64,000 bases of DNA. Origin: Empedobacter brevis NBRC 14943 = ATCC 43319. Its GTDB lineage: Bacteria; Bacteroidota; Bacteroidia; Flavobacteriales; Weeksellaceae. Location: positions 248,001-312,000 of the forward strand of contig NZ_KB908292.1 in assembly GCF_000382425.1 (NCBI RefSeq), given 5' to 3'. The notes beneath the pieces were generated by a model. It worked only from the letters and a program-made list of their open reading frames with translations, made no database searches and was not told where the DNA came from. Shown in pieces: positions 34,661 to 43,270 of this stretch. The position numbers were made by a program, and so were the translations under genes. Within the stretch, counting starts at the first letter, position 1; each line of letters begins with the position of its first letter.

Positions 34661-35257
34661 ATGAAAAAATTAATTTTAGCTGCATTTATCGGCTTAACTG
34701 CAAATTTTGCAATGGCTCAAAATATCAATTTTGGACTTAAAGGAGGAGCTGTCTTCAACACCGACAAAGGAGAAGTGTGGAACGACGCAACAAGAAATAT
34801 TTTCAAAGGTAAAGCTGCAGCTGGTTTTCAGGCGGGTGCTTTAGCAAGAATTTCTTTAGCCGGAATTTATATTCAACCAGAATTACTGTATACGCAATTC
34901 AAAAATGAATACAATATTGAAGGAGAAAGTTTTGATGTTACTAAAAAACGTATGGATATTCCTGTAAATGTTGGGAAAAGGTTTTTAGGAATTGCGCACA
35001 TTCAAGCAGGTCCTGTTTTCTCTTATTATTTTGACGATAAACTTTCTGTGAAAGAGTTTACTAAAGCAAAACAAGATGAATTTAATGTCGGAATGCAAAT
35101 TGGCGGAGGCGTACAGGTTTCTAAATTATTGTTCGATTTACGTTACGAATTTGGTCTAGGAAAAATCGGTTCTGAAATTGTTAACTCTGATGGCAGACAA
35201 TTTCAAACAGAAAATCGTCCACAAATGTTAAACTTATCTGTGGCATATTTATTCTAA
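34661..35257 (+). CDS. PorT-like outer-membrane beta-barrel protein
   Basis: A 198-residue protein with a signal peptide (1-19, NFAMAQ) and an eight-stranded barrel pattern: NINFGLKGGAVFNTDKGEVW, IYIQPELLYTQFKNEYN, IGGGVQVSKLLFDLRYEFGL and the terminal LNLSVAYLF with a final Phe. It is 23 bp after mlaF and could share its transcript. Specific function unknown. Confidence 0.88.
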   Translation: MKKLILAAFIGLTANFAMAQNINFGLKGGAVFNTDKGEVWNDATRNIFKGKAAAGFQAGALARISLAGIYIQPELLYTQFKNEYNIEGESFDVTKKRMDIPVNVGKRFLGIAHIQAGPVFSYYFDDKLSVKEFTKAKQDEFNVGMQIGGGVQVSKLLFDLRYEFGLGKIGSEIVNSDGRQFQTENRPQMLNLSVAYLF

Positions 35258-35304
35258 AAGGTTGTTTGTAAATAAATTTATTGGATATATTTGTTCCAAA
35301 TTGT

Positions 35305-35312
35305 ATTTTTGC
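35305..35312 (+). promoter_or_regulatory. Promoter -7 element before the TPR gene
   Basis: TATTTTTG (TAnnTTTG) lies 20 bp before the start codon at 35332. Confidence 0.45.
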
Positions 35313-35331
35313 AACCTCGTAAATTATTAAA

Positions 35332-36039
35332 ATGGCAAAAAATAATAAAAAAGAAGAATTTGCTACAGAGCAATTCGTAGAAAAATTAGATAGAACAGCT
35401 TTCAACGTCGAATATTTTGTTGAAAAATATGCTAAAGCAATTGGTATTGGTTTAGGCGTAATTATTGTAGCTGTTTTAGGTTATTTTGCTTACTTAAAAT
35501 TAGTCGTTGAACCTAAGTCAGAAGACGCGTTCAAAGAAATGGTTCAAGCAGAACGTCTTTTCGACCAAGATTCTATCAATGTAGCGCTTAATGGAAGTGC
35601 AGGAAGTTTTCAGGGTTTACAACAAATTGTAGATGAATATGGAAATACTGACGCTGGTAATTTAGCACGCTTCAAAGCAGCTAGTTCATATTATAAATTA
35701 GGCGATTATGCATCTGCTGTAAAATTATTAGAAGATTTTGATACAGATGATAAGGTAATGCTTGCTCAAAAATACGGGATGCTAGGAAATGCTTTAGTCG
35801 CTTCTAACAAAATGGAAGAAGGACTGCCTTACTACGTAAAAGCAGCTGAAGCAACAGAAGTTGAAACTTTACAATCAACTTACTACACAAAAGCAGGTCA
35901 AATTGCAATGGAATTAGGTAAAAATGCAGATGCATTAAACTATTTCCAAGCTTTAGAGGCTAAATATCCAAATGCAAACAATGGTGAAACTGCAAAATTT
36001 ATTGAGCGTTTAAAATACGCTGCAGAAACTGCAAAATAA
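35332..36039 (+). CDS. Tetratricopeptide-repeat membrane protein (YfgM-like)
   Basis: A 235-residue protein with a cytoplasmic start, one membrane helix (about residues 36-55, AIGIGLGVIIVAVLGYFAYL) and three or four TPR units (LARFKAASSYYKLGDYASAV, YYTKAGQIAMELGKNADALN). The topology matches YfgM, a periplasmic TPR partner of translocon chaperones, but this is only an analogy. A strong terminator follows. Confidence 0.85.
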   Translation: MAKNNKKEEFATEQFVEKLDRTAFNVEYFVEKYAKAIGIGLGVIIVAVLGYFAYLKLVVEPKSEDAFKEMVQAERLFDQDSINVALNGSAGSFQGLQQIVDEYGNTDAGNLARFKAASSYYKLGDYASAVKLLEDFDTDDKVMLAQKYGMLGNALVASNKMEEGLPYYVKAAEATEVETLQSTYYTKAGQIAMELGKNADALNYFQALEAKYPNANNGETAKFIERLKYAAETAK

Positions 36040-36060
36040 TTCACTTCAAATAATCGTTAC

Positions 36061-36088
36061 AAGCCGAACAAATTGTTCGGCTTTTTTT
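36061..36088 (+). terminator. Terminator of the TPR gene
   Basis: Stem AAGCCGAACAA / TTGTTCGGCTT with a T run 20 bp past the stop codon. Confidence 0.88.
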
Positions 36089-36153
36089 ATTGATTCAAAT
36101 CAAAGCTTATCCAGAATCATTTTTGTAATTTTACCAATCAATTTATATACAAA

Positions 36154-36651
36154 ATGGCAACAGAAAATAAAAATTTATCTCAATATACCAAAGCTGAATT
36201 ACCAAATGTCGCAGGTTCAAAATTTGCAATCATCACTTCTGAATGGAACAATCATATCACCTTCAATTTGAGAGATGGTGCAAAAGATACCCTTATCGAT
36301 TTAGGAGCATCCCCGGAAGATGTAACCTTGTATCAAGTTCCTGGTAGTTTTGAATTGATTTACGGAGCTGACAAAGTTGCACAAACTCATCCTGATTTGG
36401 ACGGAATAATCGTTGTAGGATGTGTGATTCGTGGAGCTACTGCACATTTTGATTATGTTTGTCAAGGTGTAACACAAGGAATAAAAGAACTGAATATCAA
36501 ACATGATATGCCAATTATTTTTTGTGTTTTAACAGATGAAAACGAACAACAATCAATTGATCGTTCTGGAGGAAAACACGGAAACAAAGGTGTAGAAGCT
36601 GGTGTTGCTGCTGTAATGATGGCTGATATGAAAAAGAAATTATTTTCCTAA
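36154..36651 (+). CDS. ribH: 6,7-dimethyl-8-ribityllumazine synthase
   Basis: A 165-residue lumazine synthase: EWNNHITFNLRDGAKDTL, the substrate-binding VPGSFELIYGADKVAQTH, IIVVGCVIRGATAHFDYVCQ with the catalytic His, and IIFCVLTDENEQQSIDRSGG. It condenses the butanone phosphate and ribitylamino-uracil in riboflavin synthesis. No other rib gene is in the window. Confidence 0.97.
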   Translation: MATENKNLSQYTKAELPNVAGSKFAIITSEWNNHITFNLRDGAKDTLIDLGASPEDVTLYQVPGSFELIYGADKVAQTHPDLDGIIVVGCVIRGATAHFDYVCQGVTQGIKELNIKHDMPIIFCVLTDENEQQSIDRSGGKHGNKGVEAGVAAVMMADMKKKLFS

Positions 36652-36691
36652 TTCCTTTTATTTAAAAAACTCATCACTTAAGATTTTTTCA

Positions 36692-37432
36692 ATGCCAATA
36701 GCAGAAGATTTTCAATCAATTTATGCTAAGAATTGGGAAATTTATTTCTCACAATGCGATCCGACCGGAAAAATGAAATTGACAGAAATGGCCAATCTTT
36801 TTCAATTAACCGCTTCTGAACATGCGATAAAAGGAGGCCTTGGTTTTTTTGATTTGCAAAAATCAAATCAGTCCTGGGTAATGAATCGTCTTAGAATAGA
36901 AATCGATGAACTACCTTCCTGGACAGATTTTGTTGAAGTCAAAACATGGATTGAAGTTTTGAAAGGAGCTAAATCAATCCGTGATTTTACAATTGAGAGA
37001 AATGGAAAAAAACTGATTGGTGCTTCAAGTTTGTGGGCGGTTTTCAATACCGAAAAACGTCGTCCGGATATTCTACAACTAGATTCATCCCATATTCAAC
37101 GATTTCCTGATTTGAAACCAACAAAAGTTGAAAATTCTATCCTGAATACAGCTTTTGAACCGACAGAAATTATACATTATAAAATACAGTTTTCGGATTT
37201 AGATATTGTGAGACATGCGAATAATACCAAATATTTAGAATGGTGCTTGAATACTATTGATCCCGAAATTATATTGGAACATCGTGTTAAAGCTATTGAT
37301 ATGAACTTCCTGAAAGAATTAAGTTTACATGATGAAATCGAAATTCAGAAATCAGAAAGTGAAAAACTCATTCAGTTTAAAATTGTAAAAGACCAACAAA
37401 TAAATTTTGTGTGTCGATTAGAATTAAAATAA
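36692..37432 (+). CDS. Acyl-ACP thioesterase
   Basis: A 246-residue double-hotdog thioesterase of the FatA/FatB type: WEIYFSQCDPTGKMKLTEMA in the first hotdog and FSDLDIVRHANNTKYLEWCL in the second, where the catalytic Asp/Asn-His residues lie. It releases fatty acids from acyl carrier protein. It is 40 bp after ribH on the same strand and may share its transcript. Bacterial members often tune membrane fatty-acid supply. Confidence 0.9.
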   Translation: MPIAEDFQSIYAKNWEIYFSQCDPTGKMKLTEMANLFQLTASEHAIKGGLGFFDLQKSNQSWVMNRLRIEIDELPSWTDFVEVKTWIEVLKGAKSIRDFTIERNGKKLIGASSLWAVFNTEKRRPDILQLDSSHIQRFPDLKPTKVENSILNTAFEPTEIIHYKIQFSDLDIVRHANNTKYLEWCLNTIDPEIILEHRVKAIDMNFLKELSLHDEIEIQKSESEKLIQFKIVKDQQINFVCRLELK

Positions 37433-37513
37433 GATCGAACTGGAAATAAATTCATTCTGAACTTGTTTCAAAAGCACGCTTTATAGAATAATGAGAAACA
37501 TTCAGCTTGACAA

Positions 37514-37545
37514 TAAAAAAAGGCTTCAATATGAAACCTTTTTTT
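37514..37545. terminator. Bidirectional terminator (imperfect)
   Basis: AAAAAAAGG-C-TTCA / TGAA-A-CCTTTTTTT hairpin with one internal mismatch between convergent genes. Confidence 0.7.
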
Positions 37546-37546
37546 A

Positions 37547-38008
37547 TTATTTTAATTCTTTTCTTAGCTCAAATTTGGTAGAATCTGCTGTTTCTATTTT
37601 CTTTTGGTCTTTATCCAATTGGCTAATTTTCCCTTCTTCCACTAAAAAAGCATTCGGCACATTCGCAATTTCCGGAAAAACAATTGTATTTCCATCTTCT
37701 TCAAAATGAAATGTACCGGTCGTCATCATTGCATCTTTATCAAGTCCTAAACGTTTTGTCGAATAAACATATCCTTTATTCGGTAACAATCTGATTTCCA
37801 TTTCAACCTCTTTACAATCTTTCTCGAAACAAGGTAAAATTCCTTTGTAGGTTCCTTCGAACTGAATAGAACTCTCGGCCGTCTTCGTTTCAACTTTCAA
37901 AGAATCTGTCGTATTCTCAACTTCATTTTTCACTGACTCTGTCTCGCTTTTACAACTTGACACAACAAATGCTGCGATTGTAAATGTGGCTAAAATTATT
38001 TTTTTCAT
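37547..38008 (-). CDS. NlpE-like copper-resistance lipoprotein
   Basis: A 153-residue lipoprotein (signal ending VVSSC, Cys19) with the NlpE N-terminal fold: FEGTYKGILPCFEKDCKEVE, then MEIRLLPNKGYVYSTKRLG. The two Cys in PCFEKDC correspond to the C-x(n)-C pair of NlpE, an outer-membrane lipoprotein that signals surface or copper stress in enterobacteria. The second (OB-fold) NlpE domain is missing, as is usual for Bacteroidota members. Confidence 0.85.
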   Translation of the reverse strand: MKKIILATFTIAAFVVSSCKSETESVKNEVENTTDSLKVETKTAESSIQFEGTYKGILPCFEKDCKEVEMEIRLLPNKGYVYSTKRLGLDKDAMMTTGTFHFEEDGNTIVFPEIANVPNAFLVEEGKISQLDKDQKKIETADSTKFELRKELK

Positions 38009-38052
38009 TTTTTAGAATTTGATTTAAAGGTAAGTAAATTTTAAGCCAAAAA

Positions 38053-38082
38053 AAATCCTTCCGAAGAATTTCGGAAGGATTT
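38053..38082 (-). terminator. Terminator of ndk
   Basis: Stem AAATCCTTCCGA / TCGGAAGGATTT followed by a long T run on the minus strand. Confidence 0.88.
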
Positions 38083-38109
38083 ATGATATGTTTGATCTAC
38101 TTATTTTGA

Positions 38110-38526
38110 TTAGAAAATCTCTTTCGCAGCAAAGTGGAAAGCAGCTTCAATTGCAGCATTTTCATCAGAATCAGAACCGTGAACAGCATTCGCATCGATA
38201 GATTCTGCATATTTAGCACGAATTGTACCTTCAGCAGCTTCAGCTGGATTAGTCGCACCAATTAACGTACGGAAATCAGCAACTGCATTATCTTTTTCTA
38301 AAACTGCAGCAACGATTGGTCCAGAAGTCATGAACTCAACTAAATCGTTGAAAAAAGGACGCTCTTTGTGGATAGCGTAAAATGCTTCTGCATCTTGTTT
38401 CGCTAATTGAGTCATTTTAGCCGCTTTGATTTTGAAACCAGCGTCAGTAATGTCTTTTAAAATATCTCCGATGTGTCCTTTTGCAACCGCATCAGGCTTA
38501 ATCATTGTAAATGTAATGTTTGCCAT
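38110..38526 (-). CDS. ndk: Nucleoside-diphosphate kinase
   Basis: A 138-residue Ndk with [19 protein letters not shown] at the start and the catalytic His116 in [13 protein letters not shown]. It transfers phosphate among nucleoside di- and triphosphates. The 180-bp gap upstream holds only AT-rich DNA. It ends in a strong terminator and is monocistronic. Confidence 0.97.
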   Translation of the reverse strand: MANITFTMIKPDAVAKGHIGDILKDITDAGFKIKAAKMTQLAKQDAEAFYAIHKERPFFNDLVEFMTSGPIVAAVLEKDNAVADFRTLIGATNPAEAAEGTIRAKYAESIDANAVHGSDSDENAAIEAAFHFAAKEIF

Positions 38527-38706
38527 TTTATTGATTTGTATTTAATTCTTAGTTTTTGAGTAGGCAAAATTACAAAAATCATTCAAACTCTTTCTATTTT
38601 AAGAAAAAATTTCTTTTATTAGAAAATATAATAAATAATTATCCATTTCAGACAACTTAAAAGAGACAATCTAAAAACTAATGGGAAAAAATTAATCTCG
38701 CTTTTG

Positions 38707-39999
38707 TCATTCTATATCTTTCGAATCAATGCGTTTATCAACATAAAACAAAATAATTCCTAATGCGATAATTCCTAAACCAAATAGACTTTCCTTTGGC
38801 TTTTGCATCAAAACAAAATAACAGATGTATAAGCTAAACATTAGAAAAACAGCAGGTAATACATAAAAAAACCTACTTTTAATGATGGTTAATTCATCCC
38901 GTTTAATAAAAAAAGCTGTACATATCGCTAAGGTTGCTAAAATCTGCAGCACAAAAGAGGTGTATGTGAAGATCACTTCAAAATCACCTGAAAAAATCAG
39001 AAAAATACTTATTGTGGTATGAACCCAAATTGCCCGAACAGGAATTCTGTTTTTATTTTCTTTGGCCATGAAATTCCACAATTTATTTTCTCTGGCTGTT
39101 GCCTGTGTTAGCCGGGAACCAATCCATAAATACCCACTAATTGTCGCTATTAGCTGCAACGCAATAAAACAGCTCACCCATTTAACATGATTGCCTAATA
39201 AATTCCCAAATGAAATATTTGCGATATTTTCTTGTCCTTCTAAAGCAGCAGAAGATGCATGTTTTAGAAATACAAAATTCAGTAAAACATAAGAAATTGT
39301 CACAAAAATAACTCCTACAAATAACGCTTTCGGCAAATTTCGTTTTGGGCGATCGATCTCTTCAATAATATAAGAAGCTGAATTCCAGCCGGTATATGCA
39401 AATGTTACATAAACCAAAGAAGTTGCAAATGCAGGAAGCAACAATTCATTTTTCCAAGTTGAATCAAAAAGTACTGCATTGGGTTCTACTGCCGGGGCAA
39501 AATAAAAGCCTAAAGCAATTAAAATAATAATAAATCCGACTTTTAAGACCGTAAATATATTCTGAAATTTACTGCTTAAATTTAAGCTAAATGATTGAAA
39601 AACTGCTACAATCACAATCATTGCAATCGCAAACTCTTTTCCTAATTCGAGTCCAAACACATTGAGGTATTTTCCCATTGCCAATGCCGCTAATGAAATC
39701 GGCGCCGAAAAACCTACGAACAAGGAAATCCAACTTGACAAATAACCAAAAAGCGGATGAAATGTTCGTGACAAGTAAATATAATCTCCTCCGGATTGTT
39801 TAAATTTTGATGCCAACTCCGAATAGATAAACGCCCCTATCAACGCCAACACCCCTCCTATTGACCAAAGCAATAAGATGGAAGTCGTATTTTTAAGATC
39901 CGATATTTGATAACCTAAACTGGTAAATACCCCAGTTCCTATCATATTCGAAATGACTAATGCTGCTGCGGTCTTCCAACCAATTTTAGAATGTGCCAT
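38707..39999 (-). CDS. APC-family amino acid permease
   Basis: A twelve-helix permease of 430 residues. The unwound helix 1 motif ALVISNMIGTGVFTSLGYQI, helix 2 GGVLALIGAFIYSELASKF and the helix 6 region LVYVTFAYTGWNSASYIIEE match the APC superfamily, closest to the LAT/AdiC-type exchangers. Substrate unknown. I chose ATG 39999 (MAHSKIGW); the frame opens 2 codons earlier at a TTG, but that codon lies within the tail of the preceding terminator. Confidence 0.9.
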   Translation of the reverse strand: MAHSKIGWKTAAALVISNMIGTGVFTSLGYQISDLKNTTSILLLWSIGGVLALIGAFIYSELASKFKQSGGDYIYLSRTFHPLFGYLSSWISLFVGFSAPISLAALAMGKYLNVFGLELGKEFAIAMIVIVAVFQSFSLNLSSKFQNIFTVLKVGFIIILIALGFYFAPAVEPNAVLFDSTWKNELLLPAFATSLVYVTFAYTGWNSASYIIEEIDRPKRNLPKALFVGVIFVTISYVLLNFVFLKHASSAALEGQENIANISFGNLLGNHVKWVSCFIALQLIATISGYLWIGSRLTQATARENKLWNFMAKENKNRIPVRAIWVHTTISIFLIFSGDFEVIFTYTSFVLQILATLAICTAFFIKRDELTIIKSRFFYVLPAVFLMFSLYICYFVLMQKPKESLFGLGIIALGIILFYVDKRIDSKDIE

Positions 40000-40002
40000 A
40001 CA

Positions 40003-40050
40003 CAAAAAAGTGTCAATTGAAATGTTTAATTTACATTAAAATTGACACTT
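40003..40050 (-). terminator. Terminator of the riboswitch-controlled receptor gene
   Basis: Long hairpin with 18-bp arms (AAGTGTCAATT.. / ..AATTGACACTT, two mismatches) followed by a T run on the minus strand, between the receptor stop and the permease start. Confidence 0.85.
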
Positions 40051-40067
40051 GCTGATTATTATTTTTA

Positions 40068-42455
40068 TTAGAATTTAAAACTTGCTCGAGCAAAATAATA
40101 TGCTCCTGTCATCCCCATTTGAACCGGCGCATACGGAAACACTCCGTAATATGAATTTTCGTACACCTGTTTATCCGGGAACACGTCAAAAAGATTATTT
40201 GCTCCTATTGTGAAATTAAAATTCTTTGTGATATCATATCCAATCGAAGCATCCGTCACCACTTTTCCTGTATGCTCTTGTATACTTCCCCAAGGGTAAC
40301 CATCTTTTACAACTTTTCCGAAATACGTGTTACGCACCATAAAATGGAATCCTGAAATCGTATAATTCAATCCTAAAGTAGCTTTTGTTTTAGGACTTAA
40401 TGATTCGATAATGTTCACTTGATCCGGTCCAAAAAATTCATTCGTCGGAATAGTTAATGCTTTTGGAAAATGATAACCTACAATCTTCGTTTCATTAATG
40501 TTTCCTGATAAACTCGCATTCAGTTTCCCTTTACCTAAACGGGTATCATATGAAATAACCAAATCTACACCTTTTGTCTCGGTATCTATCGCATTGGTAA
40601 AAATACGTGCAGTCGCGACATTGTATTTTTCTAATGCAGGATCTGTTATATCAGATGTCAAAACAATACGGTCATCAACTTTTATAAAATACCCATCCAA
40701 TGTGATGAATAATTTTGAAGTCGGACGAAAAGTTAAACCAAGGCTAGCATTGATTGACTTTTCTTCTTTCAGCTTATCCAAGCCTATCTCTCTTGAAAGT
40801 TCAGATTCATTTCTGATAATTCCTTTTGTAACCAAAACCTGGTCGCCATTATCATTCAAGAATAAATCTGTGTAAGAATTGCTGAAGTATTTTTGCTGTA
40901 ACGAAGGCGCTCTAAATCCTGTAGAAATAGCTCCACGAATAGAATATCCTTTAGCATATTCATACCTCATCGCCAATTTCCCATTAACTGTACTTCCAAA
41001 ATCAGAGTAATTTTCGAAACGTCCCGCTAAATCTGCTGTAAAATGACCAAATTTTAATTCTCCGTCAATATATGCCGCAACGGAATGACGGTCTCCTTTT
41101 ACAGCATTCAATGGAGAAAATCCTACAAAAGACTCTGATCCTGATCCGATATAAGACGCTTCATCTCCTGCTTCAATTTTATATTGTTCAAAACGATATT
41201 CACCACCAAAAGCTAAACTGATGTTTTCATTGATTCGTTTCGAAAAATCTAAATTAACTGTGTTTTGTAAAAATTGATGTTTACCTGCGTAAAAATCTGT
41301 TGGAGAATTTAATCCTAACGATTGATTGATCGAATTTTCTAAATCATATTTGAATGAATTCAATCCAAACGTATTGCTCAAATCAACTTTCCATCCATCA
41401 TACGAATAGCGTAATCCAGTTGAATTTGAATAATCATTTACATTTGATTTTAAAACTGCTTGAAAACCATTTGGGTAAACTTTCAACGCATCTTCTGACA
41501 ATTCACTTGGAAGTCTTCTAAATCCAAAACCATTTCCTTGACGCAGGGAAACTCCTCCGAATGAATAAAAATCCAGTTGATCATTAATAGCTGTTTCTGC
41601 GTTGATAAAAAATTGTTGATTTTTTATCGCTGCGTCTCCAATTTGAAACCTAAAATCTTTTCTGAAAAGCCCTAATGCAGAAATCTTAGCATCATCAGCT
41701 GCTCTTGCTGCATCCGGATTATCAGCAAAATCGTACGCAAAATTATCTCCGAAAATATCTAAATTATGATCTTTTGAACGATTCGTTTTCTTGCGCTCAC
41801 TTACAACCGCTGAAAAAACAATCGAACCCGATTGTCCTAATTTTGTTCCGTAACTTCCGTTAAAATTATACGTTTCACCATCATTACGTGAAGTTTGACC
41901 ATATGTTAGCGAAGCATCTCCTCCCGGTTTAGATTTCAACACAATATTTACCACTCCCGCAATTGCATCAGAACCATATTGCGCAGCCGCACCATCACGT
42001 AAAACTTCAATTTTATCAATTGCTGAAATCGGAATTGCTCCTAAATCTGTTCCAACAGAACCATTCCCAACCGTATTTTGATAATTCACCAACGAGGTTG
42101 TGTGACGACGTTTTCCATTAATTAAAACCAAAACCTGATCTGGTCCCATTCCGCGCAATGTCACAGGATCGATATGCTCAGTTCCATCGGCAGATGATTG
42201 ACGAACCGAATTAAAAGAAGGAATAACCACGTTTAAAATATCATTCACACTCAATTGGGGTGAAGATGTTTTCAATTTTTCAACATCGATAATATCGACA
42301 GGAACTGATGAATTAACCACCGTTCTTTCTGATGTACGACCACCGATTAAAATAACTTCGTTAAGATTTGTTTCCTCTTTTTCAACCTCTTGAGCGAAAA
42401 GTGTCGATGCGCAAATAAATGCGAATGAAGCAAGTAAAAATTTGTTTCTTTTCAT
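40068..42455 (-). CDS. TonB-dependent receptor under SAM riboswitch control
   Basis: A 795-residue TonB-dependent receptor: signal peptide (1-21, ASTLFAQ), plug (about 45-165: NVVIPSFNSVRQSSADGTEH, LRGMGPDQVLVLINGKRRHT, VLRDGAAAQYGSDAIAGVVN) and a 22-strand barrel ending YYFARASFKF. Its leader carries a SAM-I riboswitch, so expression should fall when S-adenosylmethionine is plentiful. The receptor therefore probably imports methionine, a precursor, or another sulfur compound (inference). No transporter partner gene is in the same transcript; it ends in a strong terminator. Confidence 0.94.
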   Translation of the reverse strand: MKRNKFLLASFAFICASTLFAQEVEKEETNLNEVILIGGRTSERTVVNSSVPVDIIDVEKLKTSSPQLSVNDILNVVIPSFNSVRQSSADGTEHIDPVTLRGMGPDQVLVLINGKRRHTTSLVNYQNTVGNGSVGTDLGAIPISAIDKIEVLRDGAAAQYGSDAIAGVVNIVLKSKPGGDASLTYGQTSRNDGETYNFNGSYGTKLGQSGSIVFSAVVSERKKTNRSKDHNLDIFGDNFAYDFADNPDAARAADDAKISALGLFRKDFRFQIGDAAIKNQQFFINAETAINDQLDFYSFGGVSLRQGNGFGFRRLPSELSEDALKVYPNGFQAVLKSNVNDYSNSTGLRYSYDGWKVDLSNTFGLNSFKYDLENSINQSLGLNSPTDFYAGKHQFLQNTVNLDFSKRINENISLAFGGEYRFEQYKIEAGDEASYIGSGSESFVGFSPLNAVKGDRHSVAAYIDGELKFGHFTADLAGRFENYSDFGSTVNGKLAMRYEYAKGYSIRGAISTGFRAPSLQQKYFSNSYTDLFLNDNGDQVLVTKGIIRNESELSREIGLDKLKEEKSINASLGLTFRPTSKLFITLDGYFIKVDDRIVLTSDITDPALEKYNVATARIFTNAIDTETKGVDLVISYDTRLGKGKLNASLSGNINETKIVGYHFPKALTIPTNEFFGPDQVNIIESLSPKTKATLGLNYTISGFHFMVRNTYFGKVVKDGYPWGSIQEHTGKVVTDASIGYDITKNFNFTIGANNLFDVFPDKQVYENSYYGVFPYAPVQMGMTGAYYFARASFKF

Positions 42456-42510
42456 TTTTAATTTTCATAAAACTTTCAAGAAACCAACAGATAAAAGTGA
42501 AATACTTTTA

Positions 42511-42610
42511 CTCATCTTTCCCTCTAATAGGTTGGATTTAGCACCTTAGATTATAAGTCATCTGGTTGCTAAGGTTTCATAGGGCCAATCCCTCCACCTT
42601 TCTTGATAAG
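42511..42610 (-). ncRNA. SAM-I (S-box) riboswitch
   Basis: The minus strand from 42610 reads CTTATCAAG, then AAAGGTGGAGGGATTGGCCC, TATGAAACCTTAGCAACC and GGTGCTAAATCCAACC, ending AAAGATGAG. These are the conserved blocks of the SAM-I aptamer: the GAGGGA and GATGAAACC-type junction strands, the GCAACC loop and the GGTGCTAAATCC arm. Helix P1 pairs CTTATC with GATGAG. It ends 55 nt before the receptor start codon. A 7-bp hairpin (TAAAAGT / ACTTTTA, 42492-42510) follows at once and may be part of the expression platform, but it has no U tract, so control may be translational. Confidence 0.95.
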
Positions 42611-42615
42611 TGATG

Positions 42616-42623
42616 CAAAGATA
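42616..42623 (-). promoter_or_regulatory. Promoter -7 element of the riboswitch transcript
   Basis: TATCTTTG on the minus strand ends 5 bp before the first base of riboswitch helix P1, so the RNA should begin directly with the aptamer. Confidence 0.6.
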
Positions 42624-42670
42624 ATGTTAAAAAATGAATCAGCAAATAATACTCTATTAATTTTATAGAG

Positions 42671-43270
42671 TTATTTTATAAGTAGAGAAATATCCAATTC
42701 CTGACTTTCTTCCAAATCCATCATTGCATTCACTCGCTTGAATGATTTGAAATTCGATAAATCTGACACTTTAATATTTTTCTGAATAATCTGACCTGAT
42801 TGTAATAAAGCTTCTCTCATTGTTCCTTTTAATAGAAAAGTTCGTGGTGTGATCCATTGAGAACCGTCAAAAAAAACGATATTCGAATAAATACAATCGG
42901 TAATATAATTTGATTTTACCAAGACCAAATCATCTGTTTTTGATTCTTTTAAATATTCATCAAAAAACCAACGATCTAAATATTTGTATGAATAATCAAT
43001 TTTATTTTCAATCTCAAAGAGCTTAATTGAATGAATAGGCTGAATATGATAAGGCTGAAATTCTATGGACTGAATTTCGCGATCATAGACAATTCTCACC
43101 TTATATTTTTCAGGGGTTATATCATTTGGAAACTTGATCATTTCATGCAATAAAATAGGTTCTATTTCATTAAAATGGTCATTTCTTGTCCGGTTAAATC
43201 TCGCTTGATGAAACTCTAAATTTCGAAGTTGTTTGTCAACACAACAAATCGATTCAATAAATTGGAACAT
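42671..43270 (-). CDS. pabC: Aminotransferase class IV protein (4-amino-4-deoxychorismate lyase-like)
   Basis: A 199-residue fold-type IV PLP enzyme. The residues DDLVLVKSNYITDCIYSNIV and the later ITPRTFLLKGTMREALLQSG match the PabC/BCAT core, though it is shorter than typical PabC (about 270). Its start overlaps the pabB-like gene by 17 bp, which supports the p-aminobenzoate role: releasing pyruvate from aminodeoxychorismate to give PABA for folate. Confidence 0.85.
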   Translation of the reverse strand: MFQFIESICCVDKQLRNLEFHQARFNRTRNDHFNEIEPILLHEMIKFPNDITPEKYKVRIVYDREIQSIEFQPYHIQPIHSIKLFEIENKIDYSYKYLDRWFFDEYLKESKTDDLVLVKSNYITDCIYSNIVFFDGSQWITPRTFLLKGTMREALLQSGQIIQKNIKVSDLSNFKSFKRVNAMMDLEESQELDISLLIK

